Source of the DNA: Mycobacterium sp. ENV421
GTDB lineage: Bacteria; Actinomycetota; Actinomycetes; Mycobacteriales; Mycobacteriaceae
Length of the DNA: 64,000 bases
Reading direction: 5' to 3'
NCBI RefSeq assembly: GCF_002887815.1
Contig: NZ_PDHO01000004.1
Coordinates: 248,001 to 312,000, forward strand
Within the stretch, counting starts at the first letter, position 1; the number at the start of each line of letters is the position of its first letter. The notes under the pieces are model-generated. The model was not told where the DNA came from, ran no database searches, and worked only from the letters and a program-made list of their open reading frames with translations. A program made the position numbers and the translations under genes. This document shows positions 53,948 to 63,852 of this stretch, in pieces.

Positions 53948-55396
53948 TCAAAAGCCCTGTTGTGCGATGAGTTTCGCTCCCGCGTCACGGGCGGCGGCGG
54001 GCCGGGCGAGCACGCCGGCCACGACCAGCACCAGGACGGCGACAGCCAGGCACGGCCCCCACACCGCACTGCCGTGCGGCCACGGGATCACATTGCGATA
54101 CAAGGTGTATCCCAGCAAGGCCAGACCGAGCAACGGCAGGATCACCTCCGACTTGCGAATCTGGTTGTCGCGGGCGAGGAATAGCAGCCGGACAGCTCCC
54201 AACGTGGCCAGTGCGTAGGCCACCAGCAAGATGAGCGTGCCCGCTGTGGCCGCGATGCTGAACACGTCGAATGGACGCGCCCGCAACGCAATCCAGCCGA
54301 TCGCCTGGATTGCGAACACCGCCGCCACCGCTGTTGCCGCCGCTAAATGCGGAACGTTGCGTCGGGGATGCACAGCTGCCAGCGCGGCCGGGCCGATACC
54401 GTCCCTGCTGAGCGCGTAGAGCAGCCGGCTCGCACCCACCACGCTGGCCAGGCAGCAGGCCGCCGCGCTGAACGTCGCGCCGACGACGATGACATAGGAC
54501 AGCCACGGTGCGACGTACCGCTCGGCGATATCGCCCATCAGCGCGTCGGACTTGGCAAAGGCCGCGACCCCGGCCGAGTCCGTGCCGAACGCCATCATCT
54601 CGATCGCCGTGACCGTCACGAAGAACACCCCGCCGAACAGCGCGGTACCGAGGATGGCCCGGGGAATGTTGCGCCGCGGCGCCTCGGTTTCCTCACCGAG
54701 AGTCGCCGCGGCCTCGAAGCCGGCGAATGACAGGAAGCCGAACACGATTCCCAGGAATACCGTCGAGACGGAGGTACCGGGGGCGATGGTGAACACCGAC
54801 ATGTCCAGATGCTGACCGCCGGGAGTGTGGCCGGTGATCACCTTGCCCAGCGTGATCGCCGCCACCACCAGGATCAGCATCACCGTCAGGCCTTCGGTGA
54901 CCAGCAGGACGGTGGCGCCACCCCTGATCTCCCTGGCGGCGAGCCACCACACCGCGGCGAGAACCAGCCAGGCGAACACGAACGCAATCCAATCCGGTAA
55001 TTCGTTAGGAGCAACAACTTTTCGAACCAGATCGGTCAGGAAGATGCCCGCTGCCGTCGCAGTCACCGCGCCGAAAAAGACATAGGTTCCCGCGTTGAGC
55101 CAGCCGGCCACACTGCCGGCCCGCGGTCCGAGCGTGACACCGACGAAGGCGTACACACTGCCGGCGTGGCTGAACCGTTGGGCGAGCCGGACGAACGTGT
55201 GGGCGATCAGCAGAACGCCGACCGTCGCCAACAGGAATGCCAGTGGGACTGCACGACCGACCGCGGTGGCCGTTCCCTGCGGATTGATGTTGATCGCCAT
55301 CGACGGTGCCATGAGCGCAACCGACACACCCACCGCCGACCAGACGGTGAGGGTCCGGCGCAGCGCGGGATCACCGGACACCTCGTGCCCGGCCAA
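53948..55396 (-). CDS. APC family amino acid/polyamine permease
   Basis: A 482-aa membrane transporter with about 12-14 helices. The N-terminal RTLTVWSAVGVSVALMAPSMAINI and PLAFLLATVGVLLIAHTFVRLAQRFSHAGSVYAFVG are APC-family TM1-TM3 signatures; FGFLSFAGFEAAATLGEETEAPRRNIPRAI is the TM6-IL3 block. The substrate is an amino acid, amine or polyamine in the family. TTG at 55396 has a GAGGG ribosome site but GTG at 55381 is an alternative. It is the gene downstream of the ferredoxin, with TGA immediately followed by TTG. Confidence 0.87.
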   Translation of the reverse strand: MAGHEVSGDPALRRTLTVWSAVGVSVALMAPSMAININPQGTATAVGRAVPLAFLLATVGVLLIAHTFVRLAQRFSHAGSVYAFVGVTLGPRAGSVAGWLNAGTYVFFGAVTATAAGIFLTDLVRKVVAPNELPDWIAFVFAWLVLAAVWWLAAREIRGGATVLLVTEGLTVMLILVVAAITLGKVITGHTPGGQHLDMSVFTIAPGTSVSTVFLGIVFGFLSFAGFEAAATLGEETEAPRRNIPRAILGTALFGGVFFVTVTAIEMMAFGTDSAGVAAFAKSDALMGDIAERYVAPWLSYVIVVGATFSAAACCLASVVGASRLLYALSRDGIGPAALAAVHPRRNVPHLAAATAVAAVFAIQAIGWIALRARPFDVFSIAATAGTLILLVAYALATLGAVRLLFLARDNQIRKSEVILPLLGLALLGYTLYRNVIPWPHGSAVWGPCLAVAVLVLVVAGVLARPAAARDAGAKLIAQQGF

Positions 55397-55603
<207 letters not shown>

Positions 55604-55646
55604 TTAACCGCGGTCCCCGAGCGGACGTGCCGATTTCGGCAAGGCC

Positions 55647-56846
55647 TCAGGGGTTGATGGTGTTCTCGCCGACCTGACGCCCCCACACATACTCGGTGAG
55701 CAAGGGCTGGCCGAGTTCGAAGTGGTTGTACGGCGCGATCGAGGCCCCGTCATCCATCACCAGGTAGGGAGCCGGCCAGAAATTGCGGTCGATCGTCTGC
55801 CAGCACCCCGGTGCTCCGCCCGGTCCACCCCTGCCGTTAGTCCTTGGCAGGTTGTCCGGGTACACGTAGGGATTCGGCGCGCCGAGGATCTCGGTCATCG
55901 TGGAAAGTGAATATCCGTTGCCGCCGAAGGCATCCAGTGCACTGGGCGCCGCCTGCGCGATGTTGCGAATACCGCAGAACAGTTCGGGGCTGTAGGTGTC
56001 GAGAAGCTGGGAGCTGGGGACCAGGTCCGCCATTCCCCGAATGAAGTACGGCTTGCTGCGCTCGAAGATGTCGGCGCCGGCGTTGCCGAATCCGATGGAG
56101 GCGAGCAGGGCAGCGTCGATGTCGTGCTGCTGGCCGTTGAGCGAGTTCGCGGTCACCACCGCGTGGTCGAGCGCATCCCACAGGTTGGGGCTGGCCTTGG
56201 TGTAGACGTCGGCCAGATCGCCCAGCCGCTGGATGTCGCGGCGGATCTGCGGCATCTGCGGGTTGATGTCGTCGAGCACCGAATTGCCGTTGACGATCGA
56301 CTGGCCGAACTTGGTGCCCAGCCCGTTCAACGCCTCGGCCGTCGCCGACAGCGTGAGGTTCAGCTTGACCGGGTCCACCTTCTCCGCGATGGAGGTGACC
56401 GTCTCGAACAGGGTGTTGAACTCCGTGGTGACGCTGGAGGCGTTGATCACGTCGGACGTCGTCAGCCGGGCCGACACCGGGTTCTTCGGTGTCGACAGTG
56501 CGACGTACTTGTTGCCGAAGACCGTGGTGGCCTTGATGTCGGCGTGCACATTGGCGGGAATGTAGGCCAGATAGCGGGGCTCGACGTCGAGCCTCAGGCG
56601 CGCAATGTTCTTTCCGTCGCGCTCCCCGGAGCTGACGCTGATGACCCGGCCGATCACCACTCCGTTGAAGGTGACCTTTGACCCCGTGTCCATCACCAGG
56701 CCGCCGCGATCAGACACCATCGTCAACGTTGCCCGAGGCGACAGATCGCCGCGGAATTGCAGATAGACCAACGACAGGACCAGAACGATCACGGCGAGAA
56801 AGATCAAGCCGGCAGCCTTGAGCGGCGGACGGTCGCGCCAGTTCAC
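55647..56846 (-). CDS. MCE-family protein (MceA type), encoded alone
   Basis: A 399-aa virulence-factor-like lipid import protein. One N-terminal helix (AAGLIFLAVIVLVLSLVYLQF) precedes the MlaD/MCE domain (RATLTMVSDRGGLVMDTGSKVTFNGVVIGRVISV). A long helical C-terminal domain ends in YLVMDDGASIAPYNHFELGQPLLTEYVWGRQVGENTINP, which is the MceA-type C-terminus. Complete mce operons have two YrbE permeases and six Mce proteins; here none flanks it, so this is an orphan MceA that must recruit partners from another locus. Upstream is the divergent aceA2 gene. Confidence 0.9.
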   Translation of the reverse strand: MNWRDRPPLKAAGLIFLAVIVLVLSLVYLQFRGDLSPRATLTMVSDRGGLVMDTGSKVTFNGVVIGRVISVSSGERDGKNIARLRLDVEPRYLAYIPANVHADIKATTVFGNKYVALSTPKNPVSARLTTSDVINASSVTTEFNTLFETVTSIAEKVDPVKLNLTLSATAEALNGLGTKFGQSIVNGNSVLDDINPQMPQIRRDIQRLGDLADVYTKASPNLWDALDHAVVTANSLNGQQHDIDAALLASIGFGNAGADIFERSKPYFIRGMADLVPSSQLLDTYSPELFCGIRNIAQAAPSALDAFGGNGYSLSTMTEILGAPNPYVYPDNLPRTNGRGGPGGAPGCWQTIDRNFWPAPYLVMDDGASIAPYNHFELGQPLLTEYVWGRQVGENTINP

Positions 56847-57295
56847 CGCAGCCCCTCCTCACCCCGACCCAAGCGAACGAGCGCCCCTACCGGCCGTGGC
56901 CAGTGATATGGACCACAGGAATGTACCTGATTTGCGAGTCGAATGGTCGCCATCCGTGCAATTCGCCGTGCCGTTAATTCAGTAATTCTGATTGCGTCAT
57001 CGTCAATATATCCGGGACCGGACCGACGCGGTGGAATATGCAGGTGCCCAACCAATTCCGCGCGCCCTGATGTGCATTACCAACGGCCGCCGATAAGGGT
57101 GGCAATTTGTCTTTGCAATATTTGCTGTGACACTGCGGCACCGATGATCGGCGAGTGCTGCCCGCCGGCCGGATGATGACGGTATCCCGAACTGGCCCCA
57201 AACCCGCTCCGGTAAGCGGTGGAGTCGGGATAATCGACTGTGCCGCCCGGGGGTGTCGCCGGCGCGGGAACAGCTCAGCGAGGAGCGTGAGACCC
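56847..57295. promoter_or_regulatory. Divergent spacer between the orphan mceA and aceA2
   Basis: About 450 bp with no credible gene. 56930-57130 is AT-rich relative to the coding regions and must hold the promoters of both flanking genes. A TTTGC-AATA-TTTGC pair (57112-57125) resembles the half-site of the mycobacterial RamB regulator of glyoxylate genes. No exact palindrome was found. Confidence 0.4.
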
Positions 57296-59599
57296 ATGTC
57301 CATCATCGAAGCGGACTCAGCGACCCAGTCGCCCCATCAGCGCGCGGTCAGCGAGACCCAGCAATACATCGACAGTCCGCGATTCGAGGGGATCACCCGC
57401 CTCTACACCGCAGCCCAAGTCGTCGAACAGCGCGGCACGATCCCCGTCGACTACACCGTCGCCCGCGAGGCGTCGGCCGCCTTCTACAAGAGGCTGCGAG
57501 AACTTTTCGCAGCCAAGAAGAGCATCACCACCTTCGGGCCGTACTCGCCGGGCCAGGCGGTGACCATGAAGCGGATGGGCATCGAGGGCATCTACCTGGG
57601 GGGCTGGGCGACCTCGGCCAAGGGTTCGACCACCGAGGACCCGGGCCCGGACCTGGCGAGCTACCCGCTGAGCCAGGTGCCCGAGGAGGCAGCGGGCCTG
57701 GTGCGTGCGCTGCTGACCGCCGACCGCAACCAGCAGTACCTGCGCCTGCAGATGACTCCCGAGCAGCGTGCGGCCACGCCGGCCGTCGACTATCGCCCGT
57801 TCATCATCGCCGACGCCGATACCGGCCACGGCGGAGATCCGCACGTGCGCAACCTGATTCGCCGCTTTGTCGAGGCCGGCGTCGCGGGCTATCACATCGA
57901 GGATCAGCGCCCCGGCACCAAGAAGTGCGGCCACCAGGGCGGCAAGGTACTGGTGCCGTCCGACGAACAGCTCAAACGGCTGAACACCGCCCGCTTCCAG
58001 CTCGACATCATGGGTGTGCCGGGCATCATCGTCGCCCGCACCGATGCCGAGGCGGCCAACCTCATCGACAGCCGCGGTGATGAGCGGGATCAGCCGTTCC
58101 TGCTCGGCGCGACCAATCTCAAGGTGCCGCCGTACAAGTCGTGTTTCCTGGCCATGGTCCGCCGGTTCTACGAGTCGGGTGTCACCGAGCTCAACGGTCA
58201 TCTGCTCTACGCGCTGCCCGAAGGTGAGTACGCGGTGGCCGACGCCTGGCTGCAGCGGCAGGGCATCTCCGACCTCATCACCGAACAGGCCGCCGCATGG
58301 CGCGACGGCAAAGAGCATTCGCTGGACGCCCTGTTCGACAAGGTCGAGTCGAGATTCGTCGACGCCTGGCAGGACGACGCCTCGCTGGACACCTACGGCG
58401 ACGCGGTGGCCGAGCTTCTCGCATTCCGGGAGAGCGAAGGTGAGCCGCACGAGATGAGCGCCGCGGACTGGCGCGAGTTCGCCAAGACCGCATCGCTGCA
58501 CGCGGCCCGGGAGAAGGCACGTGAACTCGGCGTCGACGCAGCATGGGATCCCGAGCGGGCCAAGACCCCCGAGGGTTACTACCAGGTCCGCGGCGGCATT
58601 CCCTACGCGATCGCGAAATCCCTTGCCGCAGCGCCGTTTGCGGACCTGCTCTGGATGGAGACCAAGACCGCCGATCTGGCCGACGCCCGCGAGTTCGCCG
58701 AGGCCGTTCATGCGGTGTATCCGGACAAGATGCTGGCCTACAACCTCTCCCCCTCGTTCAACTGGGACACCACCGGGATGACCGACGAGGAGATGCGAGC
58801 CTTCCCAGAAGAACTCGGCAAGATGGGCTTCGTCTTCAACTTCATGACCTACGGCGGCCACCAGATCGACGGTGTCGCCGCCGAGGAATTCGCCACCGCC
58901 CTGCGCCAGGACGGCATGCTGGCGCTGGCGCGTCTGCAGCGCAAGATGCGGCTGGTCGAATCGCCGTACCGCACACCGCAAACGCTGGTCGGCGGTCCGC
59001 GCAGCGATGCCGCGCTGGCAGCATCCTCGGGTCGCACCGCCACCACCAAGTCGATGGGCAAGGGCTCCACCCAGCACCAGCACCTGGTGCAGACCGAAGT
59101 GCCGAAGAAGCTGCTCGAAGACTGGTTGGCGCTGTGGAGCGAGCACTATGAGCTCGGCGAGAAGCTGCGGGTGACGTTGCGTCCGCGGCGTGCCGGTGGC
59201 GAGGTCCTCGAGCTCGGTATCTACGGCGAGCGAGAGAAGGGCGGCGAGCAGGAGCTGCTGGCCAACGTGCTCGTCGACCCGATCAAGGACCGGCACGGCC
59301 GAAGCATCCTGACGGTGCGCGACCAGAACACCTTCGCCGAGAAGCTGCGGAAGAAGCGCCTGATGACGCTGATCCATCTGTGGATGGTGCACCGGTTCAA
59401 GGCGGACGCCGTCTACTACGTGACGCCGACCGAGGACAACATCTATCAGGCCGACAAGATGAAGGCGCACGGCATCTTCAGCGATGTGCACAAGGACGTC
59501 GGCGAGATCATCGTCGCCGACGTCAATCAGGAGCGCATCGCCGAGCTGTTGGAGCCCGACCGGGTGGCGCTGAAACGGCTTATCGCCAAGGAGGATTGA
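57296..59599 (+). CDS. aceA2: Isocitrate lyase, long AceA2 type
   Basis: Glyoxylate-shunt enzyme splitting isocitrate to glyoxylate and succinate, 767 aa, the length of the mycobacterial Icl2. The active-site KKCGH motif lies in [15 protein letters not shown] and the phosphoenolpyruvate mutase-like TIM barrel in [16 protein letters not shown]-terminal to about residue 600 is the extra Icl2 domain ([17 protein letters not shown] to the KRLIAKED tail) that binds acetyl-CoA/propionyl-CoA in M. tuberculosis. ATG at 57296 has a GAGG upstream. It would support growth on acetyl-CoA derived from the catabolic cluster, which is inference. Confidence 0.96.
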   Translation: MSIIEADSATQSPHQRAVSETQQYIDSPRFEGITRLYTAAQVVEQRGTIPVDYTVAREASAAFYKRLRELFAAKKSITTFGPYSPGQAVTMKRMGIEGIYLGGWATSAKGSTTEDPGPDLASYPLSQVPEEAAGLVRALLTADRNQQYLRLQMTPEQRAATPAVDYRPFIIADADTGHGGDPHVRNLIRRFVEAGVAGYHIEDQRPGTKKCGHQGGKVLVPSDEQLKRLNTARFQLDIMGVPGIIVARTDAEAANLIDSRGDERDQPFLLGATNLKVPPYKSCFLAMVRRFYESGVTELNGHLLYALPEGEYAVADAWLQRQGISDLITEQAAAWRDGKEHSLDALFDKVESRFVDAWQDDASLDTYGDAVAELLAFRESEGEPHEMSAADWREFAKTASLHAAREKARELGVDAAWDPERAKTPEGYYQVRGGIPYAIAKSLAAAPFADLLWMETKTADLADAREFAEAVHAVYPDKMLAYNLSPSFNWDTTGMTDEEMRAFPEELGKMGFVFNFMTYGGHQIDGVAAEEFATALRQDGMLALARLQRKMRLVESPYRTPQTLVGGPRSDAALAASSGRTATTKSMGKGSTQHQHLVQTEVPKKLLEDWLALWSEHYELGEKLRVTLRPRRAGGEVLELGIYGEREKGGEQELLANVLVDPIKDRHGRSILTVRDQNTFAEKLRKKRLMTLIHLWMVHRFKADAVYYVTPTEDNIYQADKMKAHGIFSDVHKDVGEIIVADVNQERIAELLEPDRVALKRLIAKED

Positions 59600-59676
59600 C
59601 CCCCTCCGCCCAAACCGACATTTCGCCGGGAAAGAGCGAGTGGCGCGCGACATTTCGTCGATCTCGGCGCAAAACC

Positions 59677-60291
59677 CTACTTCAGGTAGGCGACGATCGC
59701 GTTGGTCAGTCCGCGACGGGCCGCGTCGAGATCGCCGTAGCTGCCGAGCTGCTTCTCGGAGGCGATCCCGCGCATCGCGCCGGGAATCAGCCAGGCCATC
59801 TCCCGTATGCGCTGCGGGTCGACGTGCAGGTCCGCGAACGCCTTCTGGCAGGTCTCCTGCCAGCCCTGCCCCCAGGAGAACAGTTCGGCAGCGGTCTGCG
59901 GGTAGAGCCGCTCAAGGTCGGCATGCTCCCGCGGCAGCGCGGCCCGCAGGTTCTCGATCGCGCGCGAGTCGCGGTTCGTCAACCCGTCATAGAGCGTGTC
60001 GATGATGCCGGCCACCCGCTCACGCAGGCTCGCCGACGTATCCGGCGGAGTGAAAATGTTGGCCCGCCGCTCGGCCGTGTAACGCAGTACCGCTGCCCAA
60101 AAACCGTCGGTATCACCGAATTGGTATTGCACGGTGCCCCAGGTGGCGCCGGCGTCCTTCGCGATCCGATTGGCCGACACCGCACCGGGCTGACCGGATG
60201 CGAGCGCGGTCAACGCCGCCTCGAGCAGGCTCTCGCGGGTGGCCGAACCGCGCCGGTTCGGCCGTCGTCGCGCACTGTCCGCCTCGGCCAC
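59677..60291 (-). CDS. TetR-family regulator
   Basis: A 204-aa TetR protein. The HTH part is SATRESLLEAALTALASGQPGAVSANRIAKDAGATWGTVQYQFGDTDGFWAAVLRY, with the QYQFG-type recognition helix. The effector domain is unknown. It is divergent from the Rieske oxygenase gene (59 bp between starts), so it likely controls that and its downstream partner. Confidence 0.88.
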   Translation of the reverse strand: MAEADSARRRPNRRGSATRESLLEAALTALASGQPGAVSANRIAKDAGATWGTVQYQFGDTDGFWAAVLRYTAERRANIFTPPDTSASLRERVAGIIDTLYDGLTNRDSRAIENLRAALPREHADLERLYPQTAAELFSWGQGWQETCQKAFADLHVDPQRIREMAWLIPGAMRGIASEKQLGSYGDLDAARRGLTNAIVAYLK

Positions 60292-60314
60292 GCCGAAAGC
60301 CTAACCCAGATTCA

Positions 60315-60343
60315 TTGACACTTCTATGATCTCTTTCTAGACT
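60315..60343 (+). promoter_or_regulatory. Sigma70-like promoter of the Rieske oxygenase gene
   Basis: TTGACA (60315-60320) and TAGACT (60338-60343) are separated by 17 bp, a near-ideal vegetative promoter. The expected start of transcription falls at about 60350-60351, the GTG start codon, so the mRNA should be leaderless. The promoter lies in the divergent spacer with the TetR gene. Confidence 0.65.
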
Positions 60344-60350
60344 CGCCAGC

Positions 60351-61361
60351 GTGGCGAAACCGTCCCTGTCGATGAAGCCCACCGGCTGGTTCCAGGTGGC
60401 GTGGTCCGACGAGATCGCGGTCGGCGACGTCCACCGCATGAAGTATTTCGACACCGACATGGTCGCTTGGCGCGCGCAGTCGGGAGCATTGACCGTGATG
60501 GATGCCTACTGCGAACATCTCGGCGCTCACCTCGGATACGGCGGCCAAGTGGTCGGCGAGGTCATCCAGTGCCCGTTTCACGGCTGGCAATGGAACCACG
60601 AGGGACGCAACGTCTGTATTCCCTACCAGGACAGGCCAAATCGCGGCCGCCGGATCCCCACCTACCCGGTGGTGGAGCGAAATTCCTCGGTGTACATCTG
60701 GCACGACATCGAAGGTAGGTCGCCGTACTTCGACGCGCCGGACATCTTCGCCGACTTCGGGGACGACAAGACCGCCGCCGACTATTACCCGCAGGCCCGG
60801 CTGTACCGGCCACAGCTTGAGCTTCATCCGCAATACGTGCTCGAAAACGGGGTGGATTTCGCACATTTCAAGTTCGTGCACCAGACTCCCATCGTGCCGC
60901 TGTTCACCCGGCACGACTTCGACGAGCCGGTGTCCTACGTGGATTTCACCATCACCTTCGAGGGCGACGAGGGCCAGATCATCGACGACATCAACAGCGG
61001 TGTCGAGGCGATCAACGGCGGACTCGGCGTCGCGGTCACCAAGAGCTGGGGCATGATCGACAACCGCACCATCTCCGCGGTCACCCCGGTCGACGAGAAC
61101 ACCTCCGATGTCCGGTTCATGGTCTACATCGGCCGCAAGCCCGGCGACGACAGCGCCAAAGCCGAAGCCAAGGCGCAGGCGTTCGCCCAGGACGTGATCG
61201 ACCAGTTCGCCGCCGACATCGAGATCTGGCAGCACCAGCGCTACACCCACCGCCCTGCGCTGGCCACCACCGAGTTCGACGGCTTCACCGCAATTCGTAA
61301 GTGGGCCAACCAGTTCTATGCTTCCGACCACCAAGGAGAACCTGCGAATGTCAGCCAATAG
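60351..61361 (+). CDS. KshA-like Rieske oxygenase
   Basis: A 336-aa terminal oxygenase of the KshA (3-ketosteroid 9-alpha-hydroxylase)/related type. The Rieske ligands are C54 and H56 (CEHLGAHLG) and C74 and H77 (CPFHGWQ); the mononuclear iron ligands D169, H172 and H177 lie in NGVDFAHFKFVHQ. TetR lies upstream and a reductase-like dehydrogenase downstream, overlapping by 14 bp. The substrate may be a steroid or similar compound, not certain. GTG at 60351 is the probable leaderless start. Confidence 0.85.
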   Translation: MAKPSLSMKPTGWFQVAWSDEIAVGDVHRMKYFDTDMVAWRAQSGALTVMDAYCEHLGAHLGYGGQVVGEVIQCPFHGWQWNHEGRNVCIPYQDRPNRGRRIPTYPVVERNSSVYIWHDIEGRSPYFDAPDIFADFGDDKTAADYYPQARLYRPQLELHPQYVLENGVDFAHFKFVHQTPIVPLFTRHDFDEPVSYVDFTITFEGDEGQIIDDINSGVEAINGGLGVAVTKSWGMIDNRTISAVTPVDENTSDVRFMVYIGRKPGDDSAKAEAKAQAFAQDVIDQFAADIEIWQHQRYTHRPALATTEFDGFTAIRKWANQFYASDHQGEPANVSQ

Positions 61362-62433
61362 CCCGATCCGGGTGTTCCAGGTGGCGACCGGAAACGTCGG
61401 CACCGAGATGATCAAGCGCATCGGTGAGCATCGCGGCCTGCAGCTGGTCGGCCTGCACTGCTACTCCCCGGGGAAGATCGGCCGCGACGCCGGTGAAATC
61501 GCCGGAATCGCGCCGATCGGTGTCACCGCAACAGGATCCGTCGACGAGATCATCGCCGCCAAGCCCGATGTGCTGACCTTCCACGGGGTCTTCCCCGATG
61601 AGGACCTCTATGTGAAGGTGCTCGAGGCGGGCATCAACATCGTCACGACCGCGGACTGGATCACCGGCTGGCATCGCGACACCAATCACCCGCACCACTC
61701 CGGCAAGAAGGTGTCGCAGCTTCTGCACGAGGCCTGCGAGAAGGGCGGCTCCAGCTTCTACGGCACCGGCATGAATCCCGGCGTCAACCAGATCCTCGGT
61801 GTCGTCTGCTCCTCCGACGTCGCGGAGATCGAGAACGTCACCACCATCGAATCGGTAGACGTGTCGTGCCACCACTCGGCCGACACCTGGAAAGAGGTCG
61901 GCTACGGTCTGCCCGTCGACGACCCGGCGCTGCCCGGCATGCTCGAGAAGTACACCCGGGTCTTCGCCGACAGCGTGCTGATGATGGCCGACTGCTTCGA
62001 CCTCGAACTCGACGAGGTGAAGTTCACCTATGAACTGGGCGCGTGCACCAAAGACGTCGACCTCGGCTGGTACCAGCTGCCCAAGGGCTCACTCGGCGGC
62101 AACTACCTCAAGTACCAGGGCATGGTCGACGGTGTGCCGCGGGTCGAGACGCATCTCGAGTGGCAGATGACACCGCACACCGATCCGAGCTGGGACATCA
62201 AGGGGTGCTACATCACCCAGATCGCCGGCGACCCGTACGTCTACAACAAGCACATGATCTTTCCGAAGCCGGGCGTCGACCTGTCCGACGTGGAGTCGTT
62301 CGCCTCCATCGGCATGACCGTCACGGGGTTGCCGGCGCTCAACGCCATCCCCGCGGTGGTGGCCGCCGCACCCGGGCTGATCACGAGCGCGGACCTGCCG
62401 CTGCGTGGATTCGCGGGCCGGTTCAAGAAGTAA
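61348..62433 (+). CDS. NAD(P)H-dependent amine/2,4-diaminopentanoate dehydrogenase-like protein
   Basis: A 361-aa dihydrodipicolinate-reductase-fold protein. The N-terminal SPIRVFQVATGNVGTEMIKRIGEHRGLQLVG is the Rossmann turn (ATGNVG), ADWITGWHRDTNHPHH and GTGMNPGVNQILG are typical of the 2,4-diaminopentanoate-dehydrogenase-like subgroup. Function in mycobacteria is not established. ATG at 61348 has AAGGAGAA upstream; it overlaps the KshA-like gene by 14 bp, so the two are co-expressed and probably act on linked substrates. Confidence 0.85.
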   Translation: MSANSPIRVFQVATGNVGTEMIKRIGEHRGLQLVGLHCYSPGKIGRDAGEIAGIAPIGVTATGSVDEIIAAKPDVLTFHGVFPDEDLYVKVLEAGINIVTTADWITGWHRDTNHPHHSGKKVSQLLHEACEKGGSSFYGTGMNPGVNQILGVVCSSDVAEIENVTTIESVDVSCHHSADTWKEVGYGLPVDDPALPGMLEKYTRVFADSVLMMADCFDLELDEVKFTYELGACTKDVDLGWYQLPKGSLGGNYLKYQGMVDGVPRVETHLEWQMTPHTDPSWDIKGCYITQIAGDPYVYNKHMIFPKPGVDLSDVESFASIGMTVTGLPALNAIPAVVAAAPGLITSADLPLRGFAGRFKK

Positions 62434-62678
62434 AAGCCGCAGTCTGACGGCGATCGAGCGAACGGTAAACGGAGAAGTATCAGTCCGGATTCGGTTTGGT
62501 GAACAGAAGATGAACACCGACGTCAGGGCGCACTTTGCCGCGGTCTCGGCGCGTTCCCCGCTGGTCGGCACCTCGGTTCGACAGCAACGGTTCAGAGCCT
62601 CTCAACGGTCCTGGACACCAGTCCAGAAGATAGCGAACGGTGTATGGGCGCCGGAACTGTCCAGGTAAAGTGCCGTCC

Positions 62679-63347
62679 GTGGGAAAGCACCGGTTAGCCA
62701 GGCCCCGGCGCCGATGGTCGGTCGCCGTGGTCGCGCTGGCCGCTCTCCCGTTGGCCGCCGTGCTGTCCGGCAGCACCGGTTCCGGCCCCGCCAGGATGAC
62801 GTCGGGCACCGTCGAGTGCTGTGCCGAATTGGTCGCCGCGGTGCCGATGGATCTGGCCGCCGCACCGATCGGTGCGCACTACGTCGTCATGACGCAGGCC
62901 GAGTTGGTGGCCAGCAGAAGTGCGGTCAACCGCACGCCCCTGCACGCACTACCCGCGGGCGTCGGAATCGAACAGGGGCTGCAGCTCAAAACGGTCCTGG
63001 CCGAACGCCTCATCAGCGCCTACTTCCCGGAGATCCACAACATCGGCGGCGTACGAGCCGACTCGTTGAAGTGGCATCCGATGGGCTTGGCCATCGACGT
63101 GATGATCCCGAATTGGCAGACGCCGGAAGGCAAGGAACTCGGCAACCGGATCGCGGCATTCGCCCTGGCCAACGCAGACCGGCTGTCGTTGAATCACGTG
63201 ATCTGGCGCCGCATCATCTACGACCACGGCGGCAAACCGTCCCTCATGCCAGATCTCGGCGGAAACGACGCCAACCACTACACTCACGTTCACATCGCCA
63301 CGAACGGTGGCGGCTATCCCACCGGTGGCGAGAGTTATTTTGGCTGA
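62679..63347 (+). CDS. Exported M15-like / ARB_07466-like peptidase domain protein
   Basis: About 222 aa. A basic N-terminus and a hydrophobic segment (WSVAVVALAALPLAAVLSGS) form a signal or anchor. The C-terminal domain GGVRADSLKWHPMGLAIDVMIPN ... HYTHVHIAT fits the M15/VldE-type metallopeptidase core: His and Asp in WHPMGLAID and His-x-His in HVHI. In mycobacteria such proteins are cell-wall linked. GTG start at 62679 is preferred; the upstream in-frame sequence lacks a ribosome site. Function inferred only from the motif. Confidence 0.7.
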   Translation: MGKHRLARPRRRWSVAVVALAALPLAAVLSGSTGSGPARMTSGTVECCAELVAAVPMDLAAAPIGAHYVVMTQAELVASRSAVNRTPLHALPAGVGIEQGLQLKTVLAERLISAYFPEIHNIGGVRADSLKWHPMGLAIDVMIPNWQTPEGKELGNRIAAFALANADRLSLNHVIWRRIIYDHGGKPSLMPDLGGNDANHYTHVHIATNGGGYPTGGESYFG

Positions 63348-63825
63348 CTTCAAGGTTTTTGGTGTGGTGTCGAGCGCCGCTCTTGTGCTGATCGCCGCGC
63401 CGGTCGCGCACGCCGACGAGGTGTTCTGGGGTGGTTGGTACAAGATCACCTTCCACACCGATCAGAAGTCGGGCACGTCGAAAGCGGCGACACAACAGGA
63501 AACGCCCTACACCGCCTCGTACAAGATCAACACGGACTGTTCGGCCGACATCTGTACCGCCTCGGTCATCGACGGCCCGACGCCCAAGGACAACGCCGCG
63601 CAATCGACCAGTTTCGTCTGGACGGGCTCGCAATGGTCGAGGTCGAACAGCTGGCGATGGGACTGCACACTGCCGGACGGCACAATCACCTACGACCCGG
63701 CGCATTCGGTGACGACCTATACCCCGCAATCCGACGGATCGCTGGCGGGCACATTCCAGACCACCATCGAAAGCGGCGCCTGCCAAGGCACGGTCACCAT
63801 CCCGGTCACCGCAACACCGGCCTGA
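63340..63825 (+). CDS. Secreted protein of unknown function
   Basis: About 161 aa. A signal peptide is visible (KVFGVVSSAALVLIAAPVAHADE, cleavage after AHA). The mature part is a small beta-rich domain with three to four cysteines (NTDCSADICTAS and WDCTLP, SGACQG), likely disulfide-bonded. The start may be TTG at 63340, which overlaps the upstream stop by 8 nt, or GTG at 63361. No functional assignment. Confidence 0.65.
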   Translation: MADFKVFGVVSSAALVLIAAPVAHADEVFWGGWYKITFHTDQKSGTSKAATQQETPYTASYKINTDCSADICTASVIDGPTPKDNAAQSTSFVWTGSQWSRSNSWRWDCTLPDGTITYDPAHSVTTYTPQSDGSLAGTFQTTIESGACQGTVTIPVTATPA

Positions 63826-63852
63826 CCCACCTCGTCGCTTAGGGTGCGAAGC

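Noticed and set aside
57317..59653. A 778-codon open frame on the minus strand
   Set aside because: It lies opposite the aceA2 coding region, which is certain from KKCGH and length. The opposite frame has no recognisable family.
60292..60350. KstR-type steroid operator near the KshA-like gene
   Set aside because: No TAGAAC-GTTCTA-like palindrome is present; the only symmetric stretch is the short TCTAGA.
62405..62678. Small open frames on both strands in the gap before the M15-like gene
   Set aside because: No ribosome site or conserved composition; they run through the end of the upstream gene and the gap. Treated as non-coding.
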